Positions 54,774 to 64,000 are shown, counted from the stretch's first letter. The stretch: DNA of 64,000 nt from Alkalimonas amylolytica (GCF_900107845.1 NZ_FNRM01000003.1:124001-188000), one strand, 5' to 3'. Program-made: numbers and translations. The notes: generated by a model from the letters alone, not told the origin.

Positions 54774-57002
54774 TTAAAGCGTATCACCACAGTTACCACT
54801 GCTACCAAATGGGTTCGCAGGTGGTGGGGATGTCTCCACGGTGACATCAGCAGCGGAAACCGGCAAACCATACTCCCGATAACTCATATTCTCAGTGCCT
54901 GCCGCAAAGCCTGTTACTTGCAAACGAATATCCAGCCAGGGAGCTACATCACGCGGGTAAGTCACATGGAACACGGCAATACCATCCGCATCTGATGTCA
55001 CTGTAGCCGGAACGGTGGCAAGATTTCCAGGTGTCAGCAGGCCATCACCGTTGATGTCTTCGCCATCATCCAAAATGCCATTGAAGTTGACATCCTCACT
55101 CACACACTGAACAGTAACATCTGGGATCCAGGTTTTAAAACTTTCTGGTGGAGGAGGATCTTTGATCCAAATCCCTTTGCGATACCGCAACGACACAGCC
55201 GCAAGATTCAAAGGTTGGTTGGCAACAGGGTTGCCGGATGAATCCGTGACAATAATTGAAAATTCTTTTCGATACAGGCTATTGCTTGGCGTTTCAACAA
55301 TATTACTGGTGCCAAACCTGAAAAACAGAGTTCTGCCGCCAACTGCTATATCCGTTGAGTCGTTGACAGCTGAGTTGTTCACCAAAGAAGCGGTAATAAC
55401 CAGGTTTTCGCCGTTTATACCGCCACCGGTGGTTTGATCTGCGGTAAAGGACGTGGTTGCCACACCCTGCGAGTTGGTTGTGGCAGTGCCTGAGCTGATG
55501 GAGCCGCCAGCGCTGTTATCCAATGAGAATGCCACCAACTGGTTTTTAACAGGGTTGTTGTTGGCATCCCGCACAATGGCACGAACAGAGCTGCTATCAC
55601 CAGGCACGAGTTGCGCCGGGAAAGCTTGCACTTCCATTTTGGTAGGGTTGGTGGCAACAAACTCTATCAGTTTTTGCGTACTGACCTCATTGTCTCCACC
55701 ACGGGCTGAAATAGTTGCTAAACCAGCAAAAGCTGATTGCACATAAACTTCCGCCTGGCCAGTACCATCCGTCGTGGTTTGGGCAACCACACTTTGAGCC
55801 GCCAATCCAGGCACTGTGCTGGCGATGCTACCGCGCGTGGTTGAAAACAAAACATCACGATTTGCGTTCGGTACATTATCCGTCAACCATTCCAGCAACA
55901 TGGCCTCCGGCGTGTTTAAATCAACTTCCGGTATCGCCGGATCATCGTCAGCGGCAACAAACACAAAACTGTCCGCTTTCACGCTTAGAGCAATGGTTTG
56001 GTTTAAACCCAAAGCTGAAACACGAATACTGTCATCGCCACTCGTTACTGCATCGTAAGTAACACTCACCTGACCATTCGGACCAGTCACTGGCGAGGTT
56101 CGACTTAACGGATTGCCTAGCTCAGAGGAAACCGACAAAACTTCATTCGCAATCCCCTGCCCGGCAGCATCCTGCAGCGAAAAATTGATAGAGACCTGAT
56201 CACCAAGCACGACTGCCGATGGGGCAACGACTTCAAGCGTAGTCCCAACCACACGAATGATGAGCTCATCCTGAATAGTATTTACCCTGGCACTGACAAC
56301 AATATCCCGTACAGACTTGTCAATTTGGCTGGTCAATGTCGCTTTGGCAATACCATCCTGCTCAGTGACAGCCGAAGCGACAACCAGCTCTCCTGAGTTG
56401 GCAGAAAAAGTAACAGGTATACCTGCTTGCAACACATTATTGCTATCACGAACCAAAGCAGATAACTGAACCTTATCGGAGGCTCCAGATCCTAATTGAG
56501 TACGATCACCTAGCAAACGAACACTTGATATGACAACACCGGTATCACCACCACCATCACCAGCAGACTGGAAGCCAGAGCTGGTGACTGCCCGCACACT
56601 TTCTCCTTCGATAAACTCGGCAGTCAGCTCACCTGCACCACTGACATCACCAGCGGTCAGGTTAATGGTTGCTACACCATTGGCATCCGTCAGAACACTG
56701 CCAGTACCGGTTGATAAAATAGCCAGTCCAGGCTGATCGATGGAAAAGCGAATGACTTTTCCTGACACAGCAGCATTCTGTGTGGCCGTTAAAGTCGCTC
56801 GTGCAGTTAAAGGCTGCTGCTCAGATAGACTGGAAGTTTCAGCATTACTGGCATTCACTAAAACCAACTGAAGCTGATATTCAGGTGCAGTACCGCCGGT
56901 ACCACCGCCACCGCCTCCGGTATCCAGACTCCCCCCGCCTCCACAGGCGACTAAAAATACAGATAGAATAACTGATGTGCACACAAGCAGGATTGATCGC
57001 AT
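54774..57002 (-). CDS. Lipoprotein with bacterial Ig-like (Big_1, invasin-type) repeats
   Basis: A 742-aa lipoprotein. Lipobox LVAC gives Cys20, followed by a Gly-rich spacer (GGGGSLDTGGGGGG). Five or six Ig-like domains of about 90-100 residues follow, each with the A-x-G-x-x-x-V-x-F and DANGVATINLTAG / NSQGVATTSFTA pattern of Big_1 domains. The C-terminal part carries a ...EDVNFNGILDDGEDINGDG stretch, a calcium-binding dockerin-like loop seen at about residue 650. Likely an outer-membrane surface adhesin or structural protein. ATG 57002 has GGGAG 8 bases upstream. The gene stands alone; the partner or ligand is unknown. Confidence 0.82.
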   Translation of the reverse strand: MRSILLVCTSVILSVFLVACGGGGSLDTGGGGGGTGGTAPEYQLQLVLVNASNAETSSLSEQQPLTARATLTATQNAAVSGKVIRFSIDQPGLAILSTGTGSVLTDANGVATINLTAGDVSGAGELTAEFIEGESVRAVTSSGFQSAGDGGGDTGVVISSVRLLGDRTQLGSGASDKVQLSALVRDSNNVLQAGIPVTFSANSGELVVASAVTEQDGIAKATLTSQIDKSVRDIVVSARVNTIQDELIIRVVGTTLEVVAPSAVVLGDQVSINFSLQDAAGQGIANEVLSVSSELGNPLSRTSPVTGPNGQVSVTYDAVTSGDDSIRVSALGLNQTIALSVKADSFVFVAADDDPAIPEVDLNTPEAMLLEWLTDNVPNANRDVLFSTTRGSIASTVPGLAAQSVVAQTTTDGTGQAEVYVQSAFAGLATISARGGDNEVSTQKLIEFVATNPTKMEVQAFPAQLVPGDSSSVRAIVRDANNNPVKNQLVAFSLDNSAGGSISSGTATTNSQGVATTSFTADQTTGGGINGENLVITASLVNNSAVNDSTDIAVGGRTLFFRFGTSNIVETPSNSLYRKEFSIIVTDSSGNPVANQPLNLAAVSLRYRKGIWIKDPPPPESFKTWIPDVTVQCVSEDVNFNGILDDGEDINGDGLLTPGNLATVPATVTSDADGIAVFHVTYPRDVAPWLDIRLQVTGFAAGTENMSYREYGLPVSAADVTVETSPPPANPFGSSGNCGDTL

Positions 57003-57171
57003 CAACAGGCTCCCAAGCTTTATAATTTTAATTGTTTGATATCTATTCTGTATCTTATCCCACGATTTATCCAGCCGTCACAGCATTTTTTAAAAAAAAA
57101 TCAATTGCTGTTGGTTGAATCAGGGCAAACTGATACCCTAAAGCATCTTTAAAGCCACACTGAAATGCAGT

Positions 57172-58515
57172 ATGCAAAACAATAAAAAATTGAGCCTGAC
57201 CAGCCGAATTGTCATCGGCATGGTGGCGGGCATCGTGCTTGGAGCTTTGTTCCAATGGCTGCTGGCAGGACAAGAAGAGCGGATGCTGCCACTCTATTTG
57301 TTTGACTTACCCATTAAAGCTTTTTTTATTGATGGGCTCTTCCACATTGGTGGCCAGATTTTTATTGCCAGCCTACAAATGCTGGTGGTGCCGCTGGTAT
57401 TTATCTCCTTAGTCTGTGGTACAACATCCCTATCCGACACTAGTACGCTCGGACGATTAGGCGCAAAGTCGATTGGCTTGTACTTATTTACCACCGCTGT
57501 TGCAATTACCCTGGCCATTACTGCCGCCTTACTGATTGGCCCTGGCCATGGCGTGGAAATGCACAGTGATGCAAGTTTCAGTACCGCTGAAGCACCGGGG
57601 CTTGCTCAGGTTATTATCAATATGTTCCCCCGCAACCCTATCAACGCGATGGCCGAAGGCAACATGCTGCAAATTATTATTTTTGCGGTGTTGTTTGGTA
57701 TCGCAACGGCCATGAGTGGTAAAACCGGCGAGCGTATCGCTGACTTATTTCAGGATCTGAACACCATTGTGATGAAGCTAGTCACGATACTGATGAACCT
57801 GGCACCTTACGGCGTCTTCTGTCTGATGGTACGGGTATTCAGTACCATGGGGTTGGATATGTTCAGCAGCTTGGCCGCTTATTTCTTTGTGGTTCTGGGC
57901 GTCTTGCTGGTGCATGGTTTTCTGACCTACCCTGTGCTGCTCAAACTACTTACCGGCTTGAACCCCATTATCTTTTTGCGCAAGATGCGCGATGCCGCCC
58001 TGTTTGCTTTTAGCACATCCAGCAGCAACGCCACCATACCCGTCACCCTGGAGACAGTCACCAAAAAGCTTGGGGTTAAAAACAGTATTGGCTCTTTCAC
58101 CGTTCCGCTTGGAGCAACTATTAATATGGATGGTACTGCGATTATGCAGGGGGTTGCCACGGTATTTATTGCCCAGGTTTTTGGTGTCGATCTTAGCCTG
58201 ACCGACTACCTGATGGTGGTGTTAACTGCCACTCTGGCATCAGTTGGTACGGCAGGAGTCCCTGGCGTTGGCTTGATTATGCTGGCCATGGTACTGCAGC
58301 AAGTTGGCTTGCCTGTGGAAGGCATTGCACTGATTATCGGGGTGGATCGCCTACTTGATATGACTCGCACCTCCGTCAATATCACCGGTGATTCCATGGT
58401 ATCTTGTGTCATAGCCAAAAGCGAAAAACAGCTTGATGAAGCCGTGTTTAATGATCCTAATGCTGGCCGCAAAGAAGAGGAGTCAGTTGATTTTAAACAC
58501 TTGCACAACAGCTGA
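57172..58515 (+). CDS. Dicarboxylate/cation symporter (DAACS family)
   Basis: A 447-aa transporter of the glutamate/aspartate/dicarboxylate:Na+ or H+ family. About eight membrane helices and two re-entrant hairpins; the family motifs are FSTSSSNATIPVT (serine-rich HP1, about 282) and NMDGTAIMQGVATVFIAQ (TM7, about 318) with GTAGVPGVGLIMLAMVL (HP2). Substrate may be glutamate, aspartate or C4 dicarboxylates; relatives include GltP, GltT and DctA. No clear SD is seen before the ATG. Convergent with tpm. Confidence 0.9.
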   Translation: MQNNKKLSLTSRIVIGMVAGIVLGALFQWLLAGQEERMLPLYLFDLPIKAFFIDGLFHIGGQIFIASLQMLVVPLVFISLVCGTTSLSDTSTLGRLGAKSIGLYLFTTAVAITLAITAALLIGPGHGVEMHSDASFSTAEAPGLAQVIINMFPRNPINAMAEGNMLQIIIFAVLFGIATAMSGKTGERIADLFQDLNTIVMKLVTILMNLAPYGVFCLMVRVFSTMGLDMFSSLAAYFFVVLGVLLVHGFLTYPVLLKLLTGLNPIIFLRKMRDAALFAFSTSSSNATIPVTLETVTKKLGVKNSIGSFTVPLGATINMDGTAIMQGVATVFIAQVFGVDLSLTDYLMVVLTATLASVGTAGVPGVGLIMLAMVLQQVGLPVEGIALIIGVDRLLDMTRTSVNITGDSMVSCVIAKSEKQLDEAVFNDPNAGRKEEESVDFKHLHNS

Positions 58516-58526
58516 GTGCATGAGCA

Positions 58527-59174
58527 TTACAGCTGTATCCGCCAGGCCTTTTCGAGCAAAAAGCTGGTTACAAAAGCCCGCCGGGCAAAACCTTGCCCGG
58601 TCAGGTTTCGAATAGCCAACAGCTCAAGCTGACAACCGTGAAACAATTGCTCGACTTCGACAGCAGGCACTGTAAAAGGTGGCCCCTGCTTTTCTGCAGG
58701 TGGGTACTCCAGGCTAAGCAATAAAATGGTGCTACCAGCAGGTAGCAGCCGCCGTAGATGCTGAACATAGCGCAGACGCATAAGCTCTGGCAAAGCGATC
58801 AACGCAGCTCGGTCATACACCAAACAAGGACCAGACAGCTGCTGTGCTGACAACTGGAAAAAATCGCCCTGCAACAGACTTATATGGTCGGACTGATGAA
58901 CGATAAAGTTTTCCACTTGCTGATGCTGCACGGCCAGACGGTTTTCCGCAAAAAATTCACGGCAGGGCCGCTCAGCCAATTCCACACCCAACACCGGTAG
59001 ATGCTGTTGCAACCAACGCATATCCAAGCTCTTACCGCAAAGCGGCACCAACACTTGCATATGTTGAGGTTGCCATACGCGTGACCAGCAAGCCGGCAAC
59101 AAAGGATGCACTTGGTCTAAGTGAAAGCCTGGTTCCGGTTGCTGCCAACATTCAAGCCAGAATTCAGCATCCAC
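58527..59174 (-). CDS. tpm: Thiopurine S-methyltransferase
   Basis: A 215-aa SAM-dependent methyltransferase of the bacterial TPMT family, involved in methylating thiopurines and in tellurite or selenite resistance in other bacteria. The block LVPLCGKSLDMRWLQQH (about 55-71) is the family SAM motif, and FWLECWQQPEPGFHL matches the TPMT N-terminus. The GTG at 59174 (3 bases past the sohB stop) gives the usual start xDAEFW and family length; an ATG at 59213 would overlap sohB by 37 bases. It forms a two-gene unit with sohB. Confidence 0.85.
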   Translation of the reverse strand: MDAEFWLECWQQPEPGFHLDQVHPLLPACWSRVWQPQHMQVLVPLCGKSLDMRWLQQHLPVLGVELAERPCREFFAENRLAVQHQQVENFIVHQSDHISLLQGDFFQLSAQQLSGPCLVYDRAALIALPELMRLRYVQHLRRLLPAGSTILLLSLEYPPAEKQGPPFTVPAVEVEQLFHGCQLELLAIRNLTGQGFARRAFVTSFLLEKAWRIQL

Positions 59175-59176
59175 CG

Positions 59177-60169
59177 TCACCGACTCCAGTGCCAGAAAGG
59201 TAGCTTTTGCCACATTTGCTGCAGCGCTACACTGGCACCGGCCCCCATCCGCTCCGCAAGCTTTTTACGGGGCTGGAACTTCACCTGTAATACCCGCCGC
59301 TGCTGCACACGCTGCAATATAAAATCATCACTGGTTTGCAATACATCGACCAATTTGTATTCCAAAGCTTGAGTAGCCAGCCAATACTCACCGGTAGCCA
59401 CCTGTTCCATGTTTAGAACATCACGATGACTATAGACATGATCTTTAAACAACTGATGGGTTTGTTCCAATTCTTGCTGAAACTTCTCGCGCCCTTTCTC
59501 GGTATTCTCACCAAAAAGTGTCACGGTTCTTTTGTACTCACCTGCCGTAAATTGCTCAAAATCAATATCGTTTTTTTGCAAAAAGCGGTGAAAATTGGGT
59601 AGCTGGGCCAATACACCAATGGAGCCAATAATGGCAAAAGGTGCCGCAATAATACGGTTGGCAATACAGGCCATCATGTAGCCCCCACTGGCAGCTACTT
59701 TATCAACAGCAACAGTCAGTTCAATGCCACGTTGTCGCAAACGTTCAAGCTGCGAAGCACCCAAGCCATAGCCATGTACCACCCCACCACCACTTTCCAA
59801 CCTAACAAGAACCTCATCACCATCGTCTGCGGCAGCCAGCACAGCCGTTACTTCTTCCCGCAATGCATCCACCTCAGAAGCACCCATGCTGCCATGAAAG
59901 TCGATAACAAAAGTTGTTTGACGTGGCTTCTCTTCCTTCTTTTTTTGCTCTTTGAGCCAGCGCTTAAACACTTTTTTATCCATCAGCTCCGCTTTTAAAT
60001 CAGTCTGCAAACGGGCAAACTCATCGGATAAATCCGTAAACTGAAACTCACCTTTTTTTGGCTTGTTACGCATAGCTGCACCAGCCGCCAATCCAATAAC
60101 AATTCCGATCGCAATAACAATGGTGGCTGCCTTTGCCAGAAAAAGGCTATATTCGTATAAAAAGTCCAC
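59177..60169 (-). CDS. sohB: Inner-membrane protease SohB (S49 family)
   Basis: A 330-aa signal-peptide-peptidase-like serine protease. N-terminal membrane helix (about 8-30), charged linker (about 35-85), SppA-type catalytic domain with the nucleophile Ser in VAASGGYMMACIANRI and the surrounding IIAAPFAIIGSIGVL; a lysine partner follows in the conserved GEYKRTVTLFGE. The GTG start at 60169 has AGGAG 6 bases upstream. It is upstream of tpm, and close to yciK, which is also its neighbour in E. coli. Confidence 0.93.
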   Translation of the reverse strand: MDFLYEYSLFLAKAATIVIAIGIVIGLAAGAAMRNKPKKGEFQFTDLSDEFARLQTDLKAELMDKKVFKRWLKEQKKKEEKPRQTTFVIDFHGSMGASEVDALREEVTAVLAAADDGDEVLVRLESGGGVVHGYGLGASQLERLRQRGIELTVAVDKVAASGGYMMACIANRIIAAPFAIIGSIGVLAQLPNFHRFLQKNDIDFEQFTAGEYKRTVTLFGENTEKGREKFQQELEQTHQLFKDHVYSHRDVLNMEQVATGEYWLATQALEYKLVDVLQTSDDFILQRVQQRRVLQVKFQPRKKLAERMGAGASVALQQMWQKLPFWHWSR

Positions 60170-60206
60170 GTGATTCTCCTATGCTTTTTTAGATATTGTA
60201 CATAAA

Positions 60207-60234
60207 AATAAAGCCCGGCGAACCGGGCTTTATT
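60207..60234. terminator. Terminator of the lipase gene
   Basis: A 12-bp stem (AATAAAGCCCGG and its complement) with a CGAA tetraloop. On the minus strand a T-rich run follows, so it ends the VolA-type lipase gene before sohB. Confidence 0.85.
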
Positions 60235-60249
60235 TGAGAGCATCAAAGC

Positions 60250-62631
60250 TTAGTCATGCAACACCGCAGGGTTGGTCACTACGACTGTAGCACCACCTGT
60301 GGCGAAGAAGCTAGCCATCTGGCTTTGCATCTCAACTGTTACCGCAGGGCTGGCAGCAGGGCTTAAAATCGAGCCATGATCACCGGCAACAAAACGGCTT
60401 ATGGATGCGCCTTCCACCATCACAGGTCCGGCGACTGGACCTATCGTATCAGCCTGAAGCAAACGCGCCATCGGCTCAGTACCTGCTAAAGGCATTTTAC
60501 CAGCCTGCAGGGCAGCCATTGGTGAGAAATAACCGTTAGGGATCACCTGATCCGGCAGGTTGTCACCATCACCAGCCACCATTAAGATATGCACCGGTGT
60601 TTCAGTCGCCAGTAGCTGTTGCAGGTAGTTGTTTGGATCACCAGAATCAGTAATGGTTTGAGCGGCAAAGGCAAAGCGGGTCAGATTGCCACTAATTTGT
60701 GCCAAGGCAGCCGTCTCACCACCCATGGTTAACTCCGCCAGGAAGTTATCCACATGCTGAGCCACACAACCAGTAAATACCGCTTGGGATACAGTATCTG
60801 GCATAGGACAACCTGCTTGGATAGCAAAGCCGGCTAAAGCTGAACTATTAGCATCACCAGCACCCAGAATAACGCTGGCCTTGATTAAACCTCCAAACTG
60901 CGGCGAGTCCAACAAGAAGTTAGCAACGGCACCACCTGGCATCGCCAGGCCGACACTTTGTACCCGATAAAGGAAGTCCAACTGAGGGTTACCCGTTGGC
61001 GTATTGGCCAAAGCGACCATAGAAGAGCCTGCTATAGCACCAAGTGAGTGCCCTAACACATGCACTGTACTGGTATCAAGCTGTGCGCCTTGAGTAAAGT
61101 TTAGCGCCAGGCGTAAACCCAGCATATCAGCAATACTCTGGCGCAAATTATCACGCGTTACTGGCAAATTACCCAGATTCATGTAGACGGTCGCATTGCC
61201 TTGCTGGCCACAGGAAGCACCTGAGGCATTGAGCGGCCCAAAGCCACGACTGCCATGCAATGGGTGATCAATTGCCACCGTGGCGAAACCAGCCTGAGTT
61301 AAAGCGCTGGTGACTGCCAACATATTCTCTTTACAGGAAGTAATACCATGCTGCAGCATCACCACGGGCCAACCATTGGCAGGTTTAGTAAAAACATCCT
61401 CATCAGGCAGTGTCATTTGCACCGCCAGTGAAGCCTGCATCCGAGGTAATGGAATGGTGTTGAACTTGGTTAAATGACGACGCTCATCCAAACCAAAATC
61501 GCGCAATGCCCCGCCAGAGGCAGCATTGCAGAAACCATCGTTTTGCAACTGTGCAGAATCGGTGATCCCAGCTTCAATGGCTGTAATTTGCTCCTGGCTA
61601 AGGCTTGCGATAATAGCCCCACTATCACATCGAGCTGTCCAGCTTGTGTTAAGTGGTCCCATTGGATCATCTTCCGTTGGAACACCCGAGTAATATGGCA
61701 ATGTGACGGTCCCCTGGAACAAACGAACCAGACCAAAGCCCTGTGCCACAGGGAATTGAGGGCTTAAATCTGAGACACGCAAGCCGGTATCCTGAACCTG
61801 GACTACAGGTTGAGCACCTTGCTGAATGCCGGCTGCCAGCAGCTGCTTAGTGGTTGCCAACACATCGGCGGTAGACTGAGTCGTTACAGCCGCAGTATAA
61901 ATAATACTGGAGCGGCTCAGGCCGCCTGAAGACACTACAGATTCAAAGCTATTGATCACACCTTGCAGCTGGCGTTGTTGCGCAGAACCAAGTGGCAAGG
62001 TATTCAGATCCTGTTGTAACAGTTCATAGGTGGTCGATGGTTTAATAGCGCGACCTTCAGAATCCTGCAACGTATTGGTCAAGGCGACAATATAGGTGGT
62101 CTTTGCTTTTAATGGCCGGATGGGGATCACGGCGACATTGTTGCCCGTTGCGGCAGTCACGAAGTCCTGACCAAAGGCAAGCTCACCCACCAATTGACAG
62201 GCCACGCCCTGAGGCACAGCCCGGCATTGATCCACACTGGAGGTTGGGCCACCCATAACGACTTCAAAAATACGCACAGCACCCGGAGCACTGGCTGATT
62301 GCGCATTTAAACCAACGCCAGGAGCAAAACGCAGTTCAATGCTAAAGGGGTTTTGCGTCGACCAGCCATCCAGTACACCTAGCGCTGTCTGCGGATCGGC
62401 ATAATTTTGGCTTCCACTATCCAGTGTTAAAGTACCATCGGTGGTGCCTAAGAATAATAAGTCATTGGGCACCGACACTGCACCAGCACCCGGATCAAAC
62501 ACCACCCGTGAGGCAGCAATGACCTGCGAGCCCTCTTGCTCTACTTGTTGTTGAATATCTTCCAGTGAATCGCCACAAGCAGTAAGGCCCAATGCAGCGG
62601 CTACCGCCAAACTAATCGCAAGCTTTTTCAT
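60250..62631 (-). CDS. VolA/Pla-1-type lipase lipoprotein
   Basis: A 793-aa lipoprotein with lipobox LTAC (Cys19). The N-terminal part (about 45-330) contains Ig-like/Big_5-type sections (SIELRFAPGVGL). The C-terminal alpha/beta hydrolase has the nucleophile Ser529 in VLGHSLGAIAG, an oxyanion region VVMLQHGITSCKENM and a late GDHGS with a catalytic His candidate (ISRFVAGDHGSILS). This layout is that of Vibrio VolA and the Pla-1/cef family, surface lipoproteins that act on lysophospholipids. ATG 62631 has GGGGAGA in front. The gene is alone, divergent from yciK. Confidence 0.85.
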   Translation of the reverse strand: MKKLAISLAVAAALGLTACGDSLEDIQQQVEQEGSQVIAASRVVFDPGAGAVSVPNDLLFLGTTDGTLTLDSGSQNYADPQTALGVLDGWSTQNPFSIELRFAPGVGLNAQSASAPGAVRIFEVVMGGPTSSVDQCRAVPQGVACQLVGELAFGQDFVTAATGNNVAVIPIRPLKAKTTYIVALTNTLQDSEGRAIKPSTTYELLQQDLNTLPLGSAQQRQLQGVINSFESVVSSGGLSRSSIIYTAAVTTQSTADVLATTKQLLAAGIQQGAQPVVQVQDTGLRVSDLSPQFPVAQGFGLVRLFQGTVTLPYYSGVPTEDDPMGPLNTSWTARCDSGAIIASLSQEQITAIEAGITDSAQLQNDGFCNAASGGALRDFGLDERRHLTKFNTIPLPRMQASLAVQMTLPDEDVFTKPANGWPVVMLQHGITSCKENMLAVTSALTQAGFATVAIDHPLHGSRGFGPLNASGASCGQQGNATVYMNLGNLPVTRDNLRQSIADMLGLRLALNFTQGAQLDTSTVHVLGHSLGAIAGSSMVALANTPTGNPQLDFLYRVQSVGLAMPGGAVANFLLDSPQFGGLIKASVILGAGDANSSALAGFAIQAGCPMPDTVSQAVFTGCVAQHVDNFLAELTMGGETAALAQISGNLTRFAFAAQTITDSGDPNNYLQQLLATETPVHILMVAGDGDNLPDQVIPNGYFSPMAALQAGKMPLAGTEPMARLLQADTIGPVAGPVMVEGASISRFVAGDHGSILSPAASPAVTVEMQSQMASFFATGGATVVVTNPAVLHD

Positions 62632-62848
62632 AGATTCTCCCCTGTCCTCACTTTTTTGTTTTTGCAACAGCGTGTGTTGACTGATCTTTTTTAAGTTTGA
62701 GCTGTCTACACCAACAGCTTAGACCAGTTAAACTTAACCCAATCAAACAGAAATCGCTAGCTGAAAACAACGCTTCTGTCGCAAAAGATGAAAAAAAAGT
62801 GCAAAAGGCGTATGCTGTCAGCCTTTGAAACAAGGACCTTATATTGCA

Positions 62849-63592
62849 ATGAAGAGTTATCAGGCCCCGGCAAACTTACTGACTGACAAGGTTATTCTGG
62901 TGACTGGTGCTGGTGATGGTATCGGCAAAGAAGCCGCATTGACCTTTGCCCGCCATGGTGCCACTGTTATTTTATTGGGTAAAACCACCGACAAACTGAC
63001 GGCTGTATACGATGAAATTTGCGCAAGCCAATGGCCAGAACCAGCCATAGTCCCGCTTGACTTGAAAGGCGCCAGCCAAAAACACTATCAGGATTTAGCC
63101 GCCACCATTCTTGCTGAGTTCGGCCGCTTGGATGGCCTGCTACACAATGCAGGTATCTTGGGTGGCTTAGCCCCATTTGAGCACATCAAAGCCGATATTT
63201 GGCAAGATGTTCTCCAAGTAAACCTGACTGGCCCAATGCTGATGACCCAAGCACTGATGCCAGTGCTGCGTAAAGCCGCCCACAGCTCAATAGTGTTCAC
63301 TTCTTCTGGGGTTGGTCGTCAGGGACGAGCATACTGGGGGAGTTATGCGGTGTCCAAGTTTGCCACTGAAGGTTTAATGCAAACCCTGGCTGATGAGTAT
63401 GCCGGTAGCAGCATTCGGGTCAATTGCATCAATCCGGGAGCCACCCGCACCAGCATGCGCGCTAGAGCGTATCCGGCAGAAAATGCCCAGAAATTAAAAA
63501 CACCTGCTGATTTAATGTGGTTGTACTTGTATTTAATGGGAGATGACAGTATCAACATCAACGGTCAGTCGCTGGATGCCCAGCCAAAATAA
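62849..63592 (+). CDS. yciK: SDR-family oxidoreductase YciK
   Basis: A 247-aa short-chain dehydrogenase close to E. coli YciK. Cofactor site TGAGDGIGKEAA (about 20-31), the family's HNAGILGG, and catalytic Ser-Tyr-Lys in VFTSSGVGRQGRAYWGSYAVSKFATEG, where Tyr and Lys are in YAVSK. The C-terminus KTPADLMWLYLYLMGDDS also matches YciK. The substrate is unknown. A TTG eight codons upstream is in frame, but ATG 62849 is the more natural start. Confidence 0.92.
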   Translation: MKSYQAPANLLTDKVILVTGAGDGIGKEAALTFARHGATVILLGKTTDKLTAVYDEICASQWPEPAIVPLDLKGASQKHYQDLAATILAEFGRLDGLLHNAGILGGLAPFEHIKADIWQDVLQVNLTGPMLMTQALMPVLRKAAHSSIVFTSSGVGRQGRAYWGSYAVSKFATEGLMQTLADEYAGSSIRVNCINPGATRTSMRARAYPAENAQKLKTPADLMWLYLYLMGDDSININGQSLDAQPK

Positions 63593-63614
63593 AAGCGCGG
63601 CAATAATGAGTAAA

Positions 63615-63644
63615 AAAGCCCTGATGTCACAGCATCAGGGCTTT
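63615..63644. terminator. Terminator between yciK and a convergent gene
   Basis: AAAGCCCTGATG / CATCAGGGCTTT stem with a TCACAG loop. Strong T-run on the minus strand, weaker on the plus strand. Confidence 0.88.
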
Positions 63645-63660
63645 GGTTTAGAACCTAAGA

Positions 63661-64000
63661 TTACTTAGCACTTAACTGTTCACCACCATTCGCTTCGGCC
63701 CACAAGTTCCAGATTTTCACTTTTGCATTAAAGTTTGCAATCGCTTGTTTTTCAGCTTCTGCCAACAAAGCTTGCACTTCTTTCTGATGTTTTTTACTCA
63801 CATCACTATAAGAAAGAATATCAATACCACGATCCCGCAACCCTTGCTTCATGGTATGAGTTTTTAATAATTGAAGTTTTCCACCATCAACATAAAAGTA
63901 CTGTTTATCTTTATTGATTGTTTTCAGCTTAGGTTTAACAGGTCTTTTTTCTGCTGATTCACCCGGCACCTCCGAGCTGACCAGCTCATGCTGCACCTGA
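63661..64000 (-). CDS. Unknown protein, C-terminal part (cut by window edge)
   Basis: The frame is open to the right edge, so only the last 112 codons are certain to be visible; a GTG at 63996 could also be the start. The sequence has a basic linker rich in Lys and Pro (EKRPVKPKLKTINKDKQYFYVDGG), then a helical, charged end (KKHQKEVQALLAEAEKQAIANFNAKVKIWNLWAEANGGE). No family is recognised and there is no enzymatic motif. Terminator just downstream. Confidence 0.6.
   Translation of the reverse strand, partial: QVQHELVSSEVPGESAEKRPVKPKLKTINKDKQYFYVDGGKLQLLKTHTMKQGLRDRGIDILSYSDVSKKHQKEVQALLAEAEKQAIANFNAKVKIWNLWAEANGGEQLSAK

Overview
The window is a stretch of gammaproteobacterial chromosome. 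Gene content and neighbour pairs (dapA-bamC-purC, cmoM/elyC, aat-infA-clpA-clpS-cspD, icd/rluE-mnmA-hflD-purB-roxA, cysB near topA, sohB near yciK) match enterobacteria and Alteromonadales. Several genes point to an aquatic Alteromonadales/Chromatiaceae-type organism such as Rheinheimera or Alishewanella: monomeric isocitrate dehydrogenase, leucine dehydrogenase, a PsrA-type regulator with FadE, an S8 protease with a PPC domain, a large TonB-dependent receptor, a VolA-type lipase and a propeller-sensor kinase. The genus is inferred from gene content only. I saw no rRNA, tRNA, CRISPR array, insertion sequence, integrase or prophage.

Layout. 1-2.2 kb: dapA-bamC-purC (minus; purC is cut by the window edge). 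2.4-4.9 kb: gcvR followed by a class II aldolase and an enolase-superfamily acid-sugar dehydratase. 4.9-8.3 kb: a small unknown gene, an FAD oxidoreductase and lysC behind a lysine riboswitch. 8.5-14 kb: tamA-tamB. 14-16.8 kb: cmoM and elyC with overlapping start codons, a NIF3-family gene and a small Lys/Ala/Pro-rich protein. 16.9-21.9 kb: a secreted subtilase and a propeller histidine kinase. 22.1-27.9 kb: trxB-aat-bpt, infA, clpS-clpA and cspD, which hold the full set of N-degron tagging and recognition factors. 28-35.6 kb: icd, rluE, mnmA-hflD-purB-roxA. 35.7-40.4 kb: a small unknown gene, leucine dehydrogenase and psrA-fadE with a clear autoregulatory operator. 40.5-43.4 kb: a TonB-dependent receptor preceded by a possible leader-peptide attenuator. 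43.5-50.5 kb: a TPR protein with a degenerate receiver, rimO, metR with MetJ boxes, cysB, a sensorless histidine kinase and a membrane-anchored unknown. 50.5-64 kb: topA, astB, an Ig-like lipoprotein, a dicarboxylate symporter, sohB-tpm, a VolA-type lipase, yciK and a partial unknown.

Most of the window is conserved housekeeping DNA. The most interesting signals are regulatory: the Cys-codon leader ORF ending inside a terminator-like hairpin ahead of the TonB receptor (40560-40698), MetJ boxes over a metR promoter that has no divergent metE (47583-47624), the PsrA operator (40397-40430), the lysine riboswitch (8104-8266), and a TPR response regulator whose phosphoacceptor Asp is replaced by Ala.
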